Source of the DNA: CAZOWM01 sp964583615
Lineage (GTDB): Bacteria > Spirochaetota > B62-G9 > DRHN01
NCBI GenBank assembly: GCA_964583615.1
Contig: CAZOWM010000010.1
Location: 15,417 to 79,416 of the forward strand
Length of the DNA: 64,000 bases
Direction: 5' to 3'
The notes below the pieces were generated by a model. The model had not been told where the DNA came from. It did no database searches and saw nothing but the letters and a program-made list of their open reading frames with translations. Position 1 is the first letter of the stretch; the number at the start of each line of letters is the position of its first letter. Shown here piece after piece: positions 52,993 through 61,845 of this stretch. Both the position numbers and the translations under genes were made by a program.

Positions 52993-54720
52993 TTACAGCT
53001 TTGAAAAATCAATCGTCCCTGCAATATTCTCCCATCCGAGACATTCGAGATTTTCCTGTATTTCATCGAGCAGTCGAAGTCTCTCGGTATCATTTTTTGG
53101 AAGGATACTGAAAAACATTTCTGCATTTTTCTGAAGATGCTCTTTTTCCAGCTGAAATCTCTGATCGGTCGAGATGTGAGAAAAGTCCTCTCTTTCGTAC
53201 TGTTCATCGCTGATGAAATCGAAGACAGTGTAAGGCGATTTCGAGAGAGAACTGAGACATTTCTGTACAAATGAAGCGCACCCGCATGATGACGAGAGCG
53301 CTGCAATTCCTCCAAAGGGGAGCGTCTCCAGCTGAGCGATGCCGAATGGTTCGTATATCGAAAACCCGAACTCCGCGTCGGAACCGATGCGAAGGTCGGA
53401 GAATTCGGCTTTTTCAGGTACTCTTTCCCCACAGGATCTCCGGTCGAATCCGAACTGGTTAAGAAATATCCCCTTGATGTTTCTGGAGCGCGCGTTGAAC
53501 AGTGACAGGTACGCATATATGTCCTTTTCCGCGCCCACAAGATCAGGCCATCCCTCCCGGTGAATGACCGGCCATCCGTACTCTCTTTCCATAACCGCTA
53601 TTTCAGATGAATTTCTCCCCGTACCGATCAGCGTGGACAGCAGGATGTACCCCCCTTTGATCTTGTAGCGGTGAAATATTTCATCAAGAATGTAGAGAAA
53701 CGTTATGTCTCTCCATACCCCCTTGCTCATGACGAGCCGCGTCACATGGGTAAATATAATATCCGGATCGAAGTTGAAGAGATTTCCGATATAGTTTCGT
53801 AGCTGTTCCCTGCTTCGAAGCTTTTCTTCGTGAGAAATGTAACGCAGCGGTATCCCATTATACACTACTTTCAGCTTATTTTCATCAACATCCGGTATGA
53901 GGTACCGGTATTCTTCCTTGATGATGTCGCTCACCGCGAATATGTAGTCAAACCCTTTGCTCCGCTTCACGAGTGCCGAACGGTAGCTTTTCTGGGCTCC
54001 GTATTCGTCTTCAAAAGACCTTCCTTTTCTCATATTTTTCCGCATGGTAGAGTAGAAAGCGATATCGTGGCCCGCAATGGTTTCAACCATGTTTCTGCAG
54101 GGCGAAATCTCATGCGCGTAGAGCACCGTCCTGTGAATCACTTTGCCCGTGTCCTCTAAAAGAAGCGAGAGGATCGAAGGGATACCCATGTACTCATGGG
54201 AAAAGTGGAACACCGTGCTCTGGTCCGGGTAGAGAAGGCGCAACAGCGCGGGATAGGGGATCGCGATTCGGAGGTACTGTTCGTAGTCCCAGTCAGAATA
54301 CTGGTCGGATTCAATTCCGCACACTTCCCAGATCCTGTGCTTGAAAAGATTCACTTCTTTCGTGTTCATCCTGTTTATGCCTATGAGGAGTGTGTCAACG
54401 GTGTTTTTCTTGTTGATGTTGAATTCACTGACAAGAGTCCGCTTTCCGTACACGATATCGATGTGATACTTCGAAATGAGCTCCATGAAGATGTCGTGAT
54501 AGTCTGCCGAGTCGTAGTTATCCAGGTTTGAGTACAGTACCTCTCCGCCCTTGCCGAGCCGTGAAAAAACGTCACCGCTGTATGAGAACAGCGGACCGAA
54601 GAGCAGGGTTTTTTCAAAGAATCCTTTGTAGCTGTCTGCGGTGCAGAGGCCGGTGATTACCGACCCGATTCCGCCGATTTTCTGTACCGCTTCGTGGGTG
54701 ATGTGTACTCCTATTTTCAA
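52993..54720 (-). CDS. Large GT-B glycosyltransferase, glycogen synthase-like
   Basis: A 575-residue glycosyltransferase beginning KIGVHITHEAVQKIGGIGSVITGL, the donor-site Lys-x-Gly-Gly pattern of GT5 synthases. The donor motif GFSIYEPFGIAQLETLPFGG is near residue 460. The middle region (HFSHEYMGIPSILSLLLED; ILLSTLIGTGRNSS) is unlike standard GlgA, so a distinct group is likely. It lies upstream of the GH13-GT5 fusion on the same strand, separated by 129 bp, and is probably cotranscribed with it. The acceptor is unknown; priming or branching of the same glucan is a possibility. Confidence 0.82.
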   Translation of the reverse strand: MKIGVHITHEAVQKIGGIGSVITGLCTADSYKGFFEKTLLFGPLFSYSGDVFSRLGKGGEVLYSNLDNYDSADYHDIFMELISKYHIDIVYGKRTLVSEFNINKKNTVDTLLIGINRMNTKEVNLFKHRIWEVCGIESDQYSDWDYEQYLRIAIPYPALLRLLYPDQSTVFHFSHEYMGIPSILSLLLEDTGKVIHRTVLYAHEISPCRNMVETIAGHDIAFYSTMRKNMRKGRSFEDEYGAQKSYRSALVKRSKGFDYIFAVSDIIKEEYRYLIPDVDENKLKVVYNGIPLRYISHEEKLRSREQLRNYIGNLFNFDPDIIFTHVTRLVMSKGVWRDITFLYILDEIFHRYKIKGGYILLSTLIGTGRNSSEIAVMEREYGWPVIHREGWPDLVGAEKDIYAYLSLFNARSRNIKGIFLNQFGFDRRSCGERVPEKAEFSDLRIGSDAEFGFSIYEPFGIAQLETLPFGGIAALSSSCGCASFVQKCLSSLSKSPYTVFDFISDEQYEREDFSHISTDQRFQLEKEHLQKNAEMFFSILPKNDTERLRLLDEIQENLECLGWENIAGTIDFSKL

Positions 54721-54841
54721 AACCGACTCCTCTGATGAGATCGCAACACGAAAGTACTGTAAAATATAATGTGTGCACCTACTGTTATGTAGGGAAATTT
54801 CTCCTGATTAATATCCTTTTTGAATCGACCGATAAATAAAC

Positions 54842-55471
54842 ATGAATACCATCCACAAATTCAGGCGGCGAAAAATGGCATCGAAAAACGCTCCTTTCAT
54901 GATTATTCTCACTTTTCTCGGGCTTTTCCTCTTCGGAACGGTGTGGAACGCACGTGTGCTCCACGCTCAGACTGTCCCCACCTATTCGTTCGTATCTTTT
55001 GAGACGACGTACAGCAGCATCATCGGATCTGCGAGGAGGGAAGGGTATCATCTGAAGGAAGAAGAAATCACCTCGCGCTACGGTAAGTACCATATTTTCC
55101 TTGAAAAACCGCTCACCTATTATACGGAAAATATATATCTGTTTTTCAACGAACAAAAAGGGCTCATATCCTTTACCGTGCTCTTCACGATCAACGAAAA
55201 CCAGCCGAGAACCGTCCTCGACAAGCTTGTCGGCTCGATCAGCGAAAAACTCACCGACAAGTACGGTCCCAGTGAAAACGAGGCCTACGCATATTTCAAG
55301 CTCTACGAGAACACCTATGAGCTCGTGGTGAGACCGCGGCAGAGTTCCTCCGGTTCCGCGTATGTGACCTTCAAGCACGTGCAGCGGGACACGGATTACC
55401 GGGATTATTACGTGAAAGAGGTTGAAGCGCTGGAAAACGAGGAGATCGAGGAAACGGTTGACAATTTCTAA
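54842..55471 (+). CDS. Secreted protein of unknown function
   Basis: A 209-residue exported protein, not recognised. A basic N terminus and hydrophobic stretch (MIILTFLGLFLFGTVW) end near the likely cleavage site VLHAQ-T. The mature part has FVSFETTYSSIIGSARREGY, a beta-rich middle (NIYLFFNEQKGLISFTVLF) and an acidic tail. The start may be ATG 54842 or 54875; neither has a strong ribosome-binding site. It is convergent with and overlaps by 4 bp the beta-lactamase-family gene. Confidence 0.72.
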   Translation: MNTIHKFRRRKMASKNAPFMIILTFLGLFLFGTVWNARVLHAQTVPTYSFVSFETTYSSIIGSARREGYHLKEEEITSRYGKYHIFLEKPLTYYTENIYLFFNEQKGLISFTVLFTINENQPRTVLDKLVGSISEKLTDKYGPSENEAYAYFKLYENTYELVVRPRQSSSGSAYVTFKHVQRDTDYRDYYVKEVEALENEEIEETVDNF

Positions 55472-56556
55472 ATACCGCATCCGTACACGGTGTCCGCGAT
55501 TGAAGCACGCACCTGATCCATCTGTTCCCTGTCCTGCTTTCGACTCGGGTAGGTCCAGTTTGAAAGAAGCACGATACCGATATCCCTTTCAGGGTCGCAC
55601 ACGATCGAACAGCCTGTAAAGCCTGTTTTTCCGAATGCCCTGCTCGAACACCCGGAACCCATGAATCGAGGCTGATAGATCTCCCACCCCAGACCTGTTT
55701 TTTCCGTGTTTTCCGCAAGCTGGTTCGTACTGATTCGATTCACCATCTGTTTCGAAAAATATCGTTTTCCCCTCATTATTCCTCCTTGCAAAAGCATTTC
55801 ACAAAACGTGAGAAGGTCCGGAGCTGTCGAGAAAAGACCCGCAGATCCGGGTTTCATAATCGTGCTGAGAGTGTGCGCACTCTCGTCGTGTACTTCTCCC
55901 TGAACCATCCGGTTTCGCCATGGGTCGAACTCTGTCGGAACGATTTCCTGCTTTCTTACGATATCCTTCGGTGAGAAGGAAGTCCGGTGCATCGAAAGAG
56001 GGGAAAAGAACCGAGCCTGAGCGAGTGCGTCCAGGGGGCGGGTGCTGACCCGTTCTACCACGATACCCAGCAGAATGCTTGTTGCATTGGAGTAGAAAAA
56101 CTGTGATCCGGGCGGGCTCCGCAACTCCTTTCTGTAGATGGTTTCAAGTATTTCGCGGGGGGTTCGTTCTTTCAGAGAGGAGAGGGGAAAGGAAAAATGA
56201 AGGGTGTGGGTGAGGAGGTGGTATATCCTTATATTTTCCCTGTAGCTGTGTGAGATCTCGGGAATGTAGCGCAGGAGTTTGTCGTCAATATCAAGCGATC
56301 CCTCATCCACGAGTTGCAGCGCAAGTGAGGCGGTTGGTATGGATTTAGTGATGGAAGCGACATCATAGATTGTGTCTCCTTCGACAGGGGGTGAATGCTT
56401 ATCATAGGTGAAACGACCGAAGGGATATACGGCCCGTCTTTCTCCTGGTGAGACAATCCCGACAACACACCCCGGAAACACTCCTGCTTCTATGGCCTGC
56501 GTGATCCTTTCACGGATCAGTGCATCGAAATGTGAACCACCCAGCTTCATACCCAC
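55468..56556 (-). CDS. Serine beta-lactamase/D-alanyl-carboxypeptidase-family hydrolase
   Basis: A 362-residue class C beta-lactamase-fold protein (AmpC/esterase EstB-like). It has the SxxK motif S68-I-T-K71 (VASITKS), the second motif Tyr-Ser-Asn (FFYSNATS) and DLLTFCEMLLQGG downstream. A C-terminal GKTGFTG-type segment (FGKTGFTGCSIV) is a KTG box. There is no signal peptide, so it is probably cytoplasmic, unlike true AmpC, which points to an esterase or peptidase role. Stop codons overlap the convergent gene at 55468-55471. Confidence 0.9.
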   Translation of the reverse strand: MGMKLGGSHFDALIRERITQAIEAGVFPGCVVGIVSPGERRAVYPFGRFTYDKHSPPVEGDTIYDVASITKSIPTASLALQLVDEGSLDIDDKLLRYIPEISHSYRENIRIYHLLTHTLHFSFPLSSLKERTPREILETIYRKELRSPPGSQFFYSNATSILLGIVVERVSTRPLDALAQARFFSPLSMHRTSFSPKDIVRKQEIVPTEFDPWRNRMVQGEVHDESAHTLSTIMKPGSAGLFSTAPDLLTFCEMLLQGGIMRGKRYFSKQMVNRISTNQLAENTEKTGLGWEIYQPRFMGSGCSSRAFGKTGFTGCSIVCDPERDIGIVLLSNWTYPSRKQDREQMDQVRASIADTVYGCGI

Positions 56557-56736
56557 ATAAAGTATAACGTATTTTCAGGAAAGCCAGTAGATTCCGGTGT
56601 TTTTTTTGCGCATCTTTCGAAGATACGTGTGCGTACACAGGGGAGCAGAAAGCAGGGCCGAATTTTCTACCAAAATCCCCTGAAGGCGCATATAATTCTA
56701 TTAACGAGAGAGGAGCCTGCCGGAGGAGGCGTTTCT

Positions 56737-57729
56737 ATGAAAAAGCGAGCGTCTGTTATGATTGGGATAGTATTTTTTGTTTGTGCGTTATCCGGATGCG
56801 TGAGCCCGCGTATCGGATTCATGGGCGGTGAAACTGTGCCTCTGAAGGAGTACACTCTCCAGGGGACATCGAGGGAGAAGGTGCTTCTTATTCCGATCAA
56901 GGGGTTCATTTCTGACGAGAGGCAGGAAAGGTTTTTGAGAAGTGAGCCCAGCATGGTGCAGGAGATCGTCTCCCAGCTCAGAAAGGCCGAAAACGACAGA
57001 CACGTGAAGGCGGTGGTGCTCAAGGTCGATTCTCCCGGGGGGACCGTTACGGCAAGCGACGTGCTGTATCACGAGATACTGTCCTTCAAGGAGCGGACAG
57101 GCGCTGCGCTCATAGTATCCATGATGAATGTCGCAGCATCGGGCGGTTACTACATATCGCTCCCCGCAGATTATATATTCGCCCACCCCACGACGATTAC
57201 CGGCTCTGTGGGAGTGATATTCGTTCAGCCGAATTTCACCGGCCTCATGGAGAAGATTGGTATCGACGTGAACGTGAGCAAGTCAGGAGAGAAAAAGGAC
57301 ATGGGATCTCCATTCCGCGATGCGTCGGAAGAAGAGAAAAATATCATGCAAAACCTCACGGACAGTCTCGGAAAACGGTTCGTTGACCTCGTTGCAGGGC
57401 ACAGAGACGTGACGGCCGCACAGCTCGAGGACATCGCGAGCGCGCGTGTGTATCTCGCGGATGAAGCCCTGAAGTTCGGTCTGATTGATGAAACCGGCTA
57501 CATAGAGGATGCGCTCAAAGAGGCGAAGAAGCGCGCAAAACTTCCTCCAAGCGCGAAGGTAGTGGTCTACCGCAGGGTCAAATACCCTGACGATAACCTC
57601 TACAACACGGCGGCATCGAACATGATGGGAAGGGGTTTCTCCGTGGTGAACATCGATCTTCCCGCCTCCACTGCGCACCTACAGCCCGGATTTTACTACC
57701 TGTGGCTCCCGCAGAAGGGTGCCGAATAA
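56737..57729 (+). CDS. sppA: SppA-type signal peptide peptidase, lipoprotein form
   Basis: Serine-lysine protease of the SppA/ClpP fold, 330 residues, degrading leftover signal peptides or envelope proteins. A lipoprotein signal ends in the lipobox ALSGC (Cys21), so it is membrane-tethered. The nucleophile Ser135 is in NVAASGGYY and the general base Lys187 in SGEKKDMGSPF, matching the single-domain SppA arrangement. VLKVDSPGGTV and ITGSVGVIF are also present. ATG 56737 has GGAGGAGG upstream; the frame extends 36 codons further without support. It is the short, tetramer/octamer-forming type rather than the duplicated E. coli form. Confidence 0.9.
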   Translation: MKKRASVMIGIVFFVCALSGCVSPRIGFMGGETVPLKEYTLQGTSREKVLLIPIKGFISDERQERFLRSEPSMVQEIVSQLRKAENDRHVKAVVLKVDSPGGTVTASDVLYHEILSFKERTGAALIVSMMNVAASGGYYISLPADYIFAHPTTITGSVGVIFVQPNFTGLMEKIGIDVNVSKSGEKKDMGSPFRDASEEEKNIMQNLTDSLGKRFVDLVAGHRDVTAAQLEDIASARVYLADEALKFGLIDETGYIEDALKEAKKRAKLPPSAKVVVYRRVKYPDDNLYNTAASNMMGRGFSVVNIDLPASTAHLQPGFYYLWLPQKGAE

Positions 57730-57781
57730 GGGCACTGTTTCCTTGAAAAATGTGTGATTGTGTTTTACATTCATCTGCGTG

Positions 57782-57949
57782 ATGAGAACAAATGGAGAAA
57801 AGCCACTGGCCTGGGTTGTAACGGTATCCATGGGCCTCGGCCACGAACGCGCGACATTTCCTTTTCGCAATTTCGCAGAGCAGGGGATTATCACGATCAA
57901 TGAGAGCGCGCTCACAGGGCAAAAGGAGAAAGAGCTGTGGAGGAGATGA
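57782..57949 (+). pseudogene. N-terminal fragment of a UGT/MGDG-synthase-like protein
   Basis: A 55-codon frame whose product reads LAWVVTVSMGLGHERATFPFRNFAEQGIITINES. This resembles the first strand, Gly-His loop and helix of a family of putative glycosyltransferases (MGxGHxRA pattern, as in monogalactosyldiacylglycerol synthase-like folds). The protein stops after KELWRR, where homologues continue for several hundred residues. The next frame does not continue the family. I take it as a truncated remnant; a real 55-residue protein is less likely. Confidence 0.45.
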
Positions 57950-58308
57950 TCCGGCTCTTGGGCTCGAAAAGGGGAAAAAATCCTGCTTATGAGTCTGGGA
58001 GGGAAGGGAAACATACGAAAATCGACTCCATCAAATTCAAGATCGAGCAGCTGTGCAGGCTTTATACCGGTGCTGACGAAAGGAATAAGAAAAAGATCGA
58101 AACGGATATCTCCTACTACAGGGCGGAACTGGAATATCTCTATCAGAAGAATATGAAGAACGGCTCGAAGAGCAGTCTCTATAATGCAAATCTGGTCATT
58201 CCCTGCCTCTTCAACTCAGGATGTATCATCGGAAAACGGGGTATGGCCTCCAACGATGTATATTATAAACAAAATATGCACCTTTCGGGAACAGGAAAGC
58301 GCGCGTGA
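57946..58308 (+). CDS. Hypothetical protein, about 120 residues
   Basis: Not recognised. Lys- and Arg-rich, with a helical, coiled-coil-like middle (IEQLCRLYTGADERNKKKIETDISYYRAELEY) and a small Cys-containing C-terminal part (CLFNSGCIIGKRG). It may start at ATG 57946 or GTG 57937, both overlapping the end of the preceding fragment. It overlaps the GDPD gene by 4 bp, which suggests it is truly translated as part of an operon. Confidence 0.5.
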   Translation: MIRLLGSKRGKNPAYESGREGKHTKIDSIKFKIEQLCRLYTGADERNKKKIETDISYYRAELEYLYQKNMKNGSKSSLYNANLVIPCLFNSGCIIGKRGMASNDVYYKQNMHLSGTGKRA

Positions 58309-59057
58309 ATCGGAAGGGCAGTGAAATCGGCTGGCTTCTCGATGGATTTATCAGTCATCGTGGATTTCATACGGGAGACAGTGAAAGACCGGAGAACTCG
58401 TTGAAGGCATTTGCTTCTGCGGTCGCTGCCGGGTACGGTATCGAGCTGGATGTTCTTCTTTCCGCAGACAGTAAGGCGGTTGTGTTTCACGATCAGACCC
58501 TGAAGAGAATGACTGGAGTCGAAAAGCACGTGTCGGCGTGTACTGCTGCGGAACTCGGCCGCATACGTCTTCTTGGTTCCGAGCAGACGATTCCCCTTCT
58601 GAAAGAAGTGCTCGATCTCGTGAAAGGAAGTGTTCCGCTGCTTGTGGAAATAAAAAACGACGGGAAGCCGGGGGCGCTCGAGGAGACTGTGTTTCAGGAT
58701 CTTTCCTTCTACACCGGAAAATTCGCTGTTCAGTCCTTCAACCCGTTTCCCCTGGAATGGTTCAAAGACAACGCTCCTGAGATTGTCCGAGGACAGCTCT
58801 CCGGAGATTTCCGAGACGAAGATCTGTTTTTTCTCAAGAAATTCATACTCAAAAACCTCTTCATGAACTGGAAGAGCGACCCGCACTTTCTCAGCTATGA
58901 TGTGCGCTGCCTTCCTTTCTGGGCGGTGAACAGGAACAGGCGCCGCGGCTTCCCGGTGCTTGGCTGGACGGTCCGTTCACAGGAAGAATACCTTTCCGTC
59001 AAACCGCACGTCGACAACATCATATTCGAAAGCTTCATTCCTTCCTCCGCAGAGTGA
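58305..59057 (+). CDS. Glycerophosphodiester phosphodiesterase family protein
   Basis: A 250-residue GDPD-fold hydrolase that releases glycerol-3-phosphate from glycerophosphodiesters, or acts on other phosphodiesters. It has SHRGFHTGDSERPENSLKAF with the catalytic His, the metal-binding Glu-Asp pair in GIELDVLLSADSKAVVFHD, and LLVEIKND. It has no signal peptide, so it is cytoplasmic (UgpQ-like). It begins with GTG 58305, overlapping the previous stop codon by 4 bp (GTGA). Confidence 0.92.
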   Translation: MNRKGSEIGWLLDGFISHRGFHTGDSERPENSLKAFASAVAAGYGIELDVLLSADSKAVVFHDQTLKRMTGVEKHVSACTAAELGRIRLLGSEQTIPLLKEVLDLVKGSVPLLVEIKNDGKPGALEETVFQDLSFYTGKFAVQSFNPFPLEWFKDNAPEIVRGQLSGDFRDEDLFFLKKFILKNLFMNWKSDPHFLSYDVRCLPFWAVNRNRRRGFPVLGWTVRSQEEYLSVKPHVDNIIFESFIPSSAE

Positions 59058-59119
59058 ATGACGAATCACTGCTTTGAGACGGTACTGCCCGGTTTTAGTA
59101 CCTGTAAAGCGAACTATTT

Positions 59120-60463
59120 TCAGTGACCGGGAGTCTGCGCCCGTATGCTCTTCAGTTCAGGGTGAGCATCCGCTTCCCGCTCAAACGCTTCTTCTCTCAG
59201 AGGATTCGTGTAATCAGGGCTCTGAAAAGAGTAGGTAAAGTGTGTGTGGATATCATAGGTTCCCTCGAGAAGCGCCACGCTGTCTTCCACCATCACGAGT
59301 TCCTCGTCTGTTGGTATGACAAAGACTTTTATCTTTGCGTCCGGGGCGGTAATGTCCGTTTCGATATTTCTGGATCTCGAGATGAGGTTTTTTTCTTCAT
59401 CGACCCTGATCCCGAGCATGTCGAGATTTGCGGTCATCTTCGCCCGTATCTGCGGGCTCATCTCACCGACTCCGGCGGTGAATACCAAGGCATCGACATT
59501 CCCGAGTGCCGCAGCATAGGCACCGATATATTTTTTCCCTCTGTAGGTTTCCACCTCGACTGCAAGCTGTGCCCTTTTATCTCCCTCTCTTGCCGCTTTC
59601 AAAATATCCCGCCTGTCTATGTACTTCTCCGTGATGCCCAGAAGTCCGCTCTTTTTGTTGAGAATAGTGTTCATCTCGTCGGTTGACACGCCGAGCGTAT
59701 CCATCATATAGAGGTCGATTGCGGCGTCATGATCACCTGCCCTCGTGCCCATCACAGCCCCCTCCAGGGGTGTGAACCCCATACTCGTGTCAACTGAGAT
59801 TCCGTTTTTCACTGCATTGAAGCTCACCCCGTTTCCTATATGGGCGATCACGAGATTCGTTTTGAAAGGATCTTTCCCGAGGAGTACGGACGCTCGTTTT
59901 GCTGTGTAGAGAAAGGAAGTTCCGTGAAATCCGTAACGGCGGATGGCGTGATTCCTATACCAGCTGTAGGGCAGTGCGTAGATGTACCCGTAATCGGGCA
60001 TCGTCTGATGCCATGCAGTATCCATGATTGCGATGTGGGGGATACGGGGGAGCACCTCTCTTGCGGCTTCGATACCGGTGATGTTTGGAGGGTTGTGAAG
60101 GGGGGCAAGATTCGAAAGCTCCTTGAAAGTTTCGAGCGCGCTTTTGTCGATAATTACAGACTTGTTGAACTTCTCGCCACCGTGCACGACTCTGTGGCCG
60201 ACCGCACTGATCTGCTCGATGTCCTGTATGACCGGATTGTCCGAACCCGTGAGCACTTCAATGATGAAGTCCACTGCCTTCCTGTGGTTCAGACAGGTTC
60301 TGCTGACTTTCAGGGCGTCCTGTCCTATCACCTCATGGGAGATGGCGGAACCATCCATTCCCACCCTTTCCACGATTCCTTTTGCAATTGCAGCGCGTTT
60401 TTCCCATCTATACAGAATGTATTTCATCGATGAACTTCCGCTGTTCAGCACAAGAATATCCAT
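59120..60463 (-). CDS. ackA: Acetate kinase
   Basis: ATP-yielding last step of acetate fermentation (acetyl-P + ADP to acetate + ATP), 447 residues. It has DILVLNSGSSSMKY at the N terminus, HRVVHGGEKF with its catalytic Arg/His neighbours, YGFHGTSF, and GNGVSFNAVKNGISVDTSMGFTPLEG. The protein is about 45 residues longer than most AckA, owing to a C-terminal tail. No phosphotransacetylase gene is adjacent. Divergent from the PAC2 gene. It supports a fermentative lifestyle. Confidence 0.96.
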   Translation of the reverse strand: MDILVLNSGSSSMKYILYRWEKRAAIAKGIVERVGMDGSAISHEVIGQDALKVSRTCLNHRKAVDFIIEVLTGSDNPVIQDIEQISAVGHRVVHGGEKFNKSVIIDKSALETFKELSNLAPLHNPPNITGIEAAREVLPRIPHIAIMDTAWHQTMPDYGYIYALPYSWYRNHAIRRYGFHGTSFLYTAKRASVLLGKDPFKTNLVIAHIGNGVSFNAVKNGISVDTSMGFTPLEGAVMGTRAGDHDAAIDLYMMDTLGVSTDEMNTILNKKSGLLGITEKYIDRRDILKAAREGDKRAQLAVEVETYRGKKYIGAYAAALGNVDALVFTAGVGEMSPQIRAKMTANLDMLGIRVDEEKNLISRSRNIETDITAPDAKIKVFVIPTDEELVMVEDSVALLEGTYDIHTHFTYSFQSPDYTNPLREEAFEREADAHPELKSIRAQTPGH

Positions 60464-60604
60464 GAGATGATCCTCCTGTCACGGCACCACTGAGGCGGCC
60501 CCGGTAAAAGTCATTGAATGAATAGATGAAATTCATTAAATTAGAAATATATTAAGAACAACAATTTCAATCAACTCTGTTTTACTTCCTTTTCGGAGAA
60601 TGAA

Positions 60605-61573
60605 ATGGATGAATCCGTCAGGATCCTTCAGCAGATAGAGCCGAGAGACCCGATACTTGTCGCCGCATGGCCCGGAATGGGAAACGTTGCCTACGGAGCG
60701 GCAATGTACCTGAAGGAAAACCTGCAGGCGTCGAAGTTCGCGGAGATCATGCCGGAAAACTTTTTTTACAGAACGGGTATTCAGGTAGTAGACGGAATCG
60801 TTGAAATACCGGGGCTGCCGAAGAGCGAGTTTTATTTCTATAAAAATTCCCACGGGCCGAGAGATCTTCTCCTTTTTATCGGGGAATCCCAGCCTGTAAT
60901 GGAAAAGGAGTACGAGCTCGCACTGCGTATTGTGGAACTCACCGCGTATTACAGGGTAAGAGAAATTATCACATTTGCCGCAACACCGGTAAATATCACC
61001 CATCATGCGGATCCGGGGGTACTCTGCGTTTCTACTCACAGTGAGACTTTGAACACGATGAAGCAGTATGGAATCAAGGTGATGAACGCGGGGCACATCG
61101 GGGGCCTGAACGGGCTTCTTTTGGGAGTTGGAAGCGAGTCAGGGATCGGGGGAACCTGTTTTCTGGGTGAGATTCCGTTTTACACGGCGAAAATTGAGAA
61201 TCCGAAGTCATCTCTCGCTGTTCTGCGGATTTTCAGCAAGTATACCGGCATTGGGTTTGATTTCAGCAGTCTCCTGCAAATGGCGAAGTTCGTTGAAGAG
61301 GAGATAGACCGGGTGAGCAAGAGCACCAGTCAGGCGGTGTTCGAAGAGGACTCTGTCAGCGAGGCGAAAGAGGTTCAGGAAGAAAAAAAAGAGGGAGAAC
61401 AGAAAGGGGAGAAAATCCCTCAGGATGTACTTGATAGAATTGAGTACATGTTTCAGCGCGCCGAAGGCGACCTCTCAAAGGCGGGCGAGCTGAAAAAGGA
61501 ACTCGATCGCTGGGGGATCTTTCAGGAGTACGAGGATCGGTTCCTTGATCTTTTCGGAAGAAAAAACCTCTGA
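60605..61573 (+). CDS. PAC2-family protein
   Basis: A 322-residue protein with the PAC2 (proteasome assembly chaperone 2-like) fold at residues about 15-230, a domain widespread in bacteria lacking proteasomes, function mostly unknown. It opens ILVAAWPGMGNVAYGAAMYL and has HIGGLNGLLLG. The C-terminal part carries an acidic, Lys/Glu/Gln-rich linker and a helical tail (KIPQDVLDRIEYMFQRAEG). It is divergent from ackA with a short AT-rich gap. Confidence 0.88.
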   Translation: MDESVRILQQIEPRDPILVAAWPGMGNVAYGAAMYLKENLQASKFAEIMPENFFYRTGIQVVDGIVEIPGLPKSEFYFYKNSHGPRDLLLFIGESQPVMEKEYELALRIVELTAYYRVREIITFAATPVNITHHADPGVLCVSTHSETLNTMKQYGIKVMNAGHIGGLNGLLLGVGSESGIGGTCFLGEIPFYTAKIENPKSSLAVLRIFSKYTGIGFDFSSLLQMAKFVEEEIDRVSKSTSQAVFEEDSVSEAKEVQEEKKEGEQKGEKIPQDVLDRIEYMFQRAEGDLSKAGELKKELDRWGIFQEYEDRFLDLFGRKNL

Positions 61574-61636
61574 ACGGAGCATCTTCAACATAAGTGTCTG
61601 TATTTATCTCGTCGGGGAATTGTCTCGTATGAACAT

Positions 61637-61692
61637 GAATGAATGCCCATTTTCATTATCTTCGATTGCCGTTTCAAACAGAAAGGACGACT
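61637..61692. repeat. 56-bp direct repeat, copy A
   Basis: Identical over 56 bp to positions 61789-61844. This copy lies in the gap after the PAC2 gene and lacks a start codon behind its ribosome-binding-like AGAAAGGACGAC. A 9-bp word, TCGTATGAA, also precedes both copies (61625-61633 and 61768-61776). Confidence 0.95.
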
Positions 61693-61788
61693 CGTACGAA
61701 AATGTGCTCTTTAAAAGATCGATAGAACATCATCCGGAACTGCTTGATTCAAGCTTGGCGGTGCCGGTCGTATGAAAAGAGAGCACAA

Positions 61789-61844
61789 GAATGAATGCCC
61801 ATTTTCATTATCTTCGATTGCCGTTTCAAACAGAAAGGACGACT
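61789..61844. repeat. 56-bp direct repeat, copy B (includes the VWA gene ribosome-binding site)
   Basis: Second copy, 152 bp downstream of copy A. It contains the AGAAAGGACGAC ribosome-binding site of the VWA-domain gene, whose ATG begins two bases later. Suggests a local duplication of a leader region. Confidence 0.95.
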
Positions 61845-61845
61845 A

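Noticed and set aside
57937..58308. Frameshift continuation of the glycosyltransferase-like fragment into the next frame
   Set aside because: The downstream protein does not resemble the expected continuation of that family, so a simple frameshift does not explain it.
59081..59102. GGTACT/AGTACC hairpin between the GDPD gene and ackA
   Set aside because: Six-bp stem with a ten-base loop and no T-tract; could be chance.
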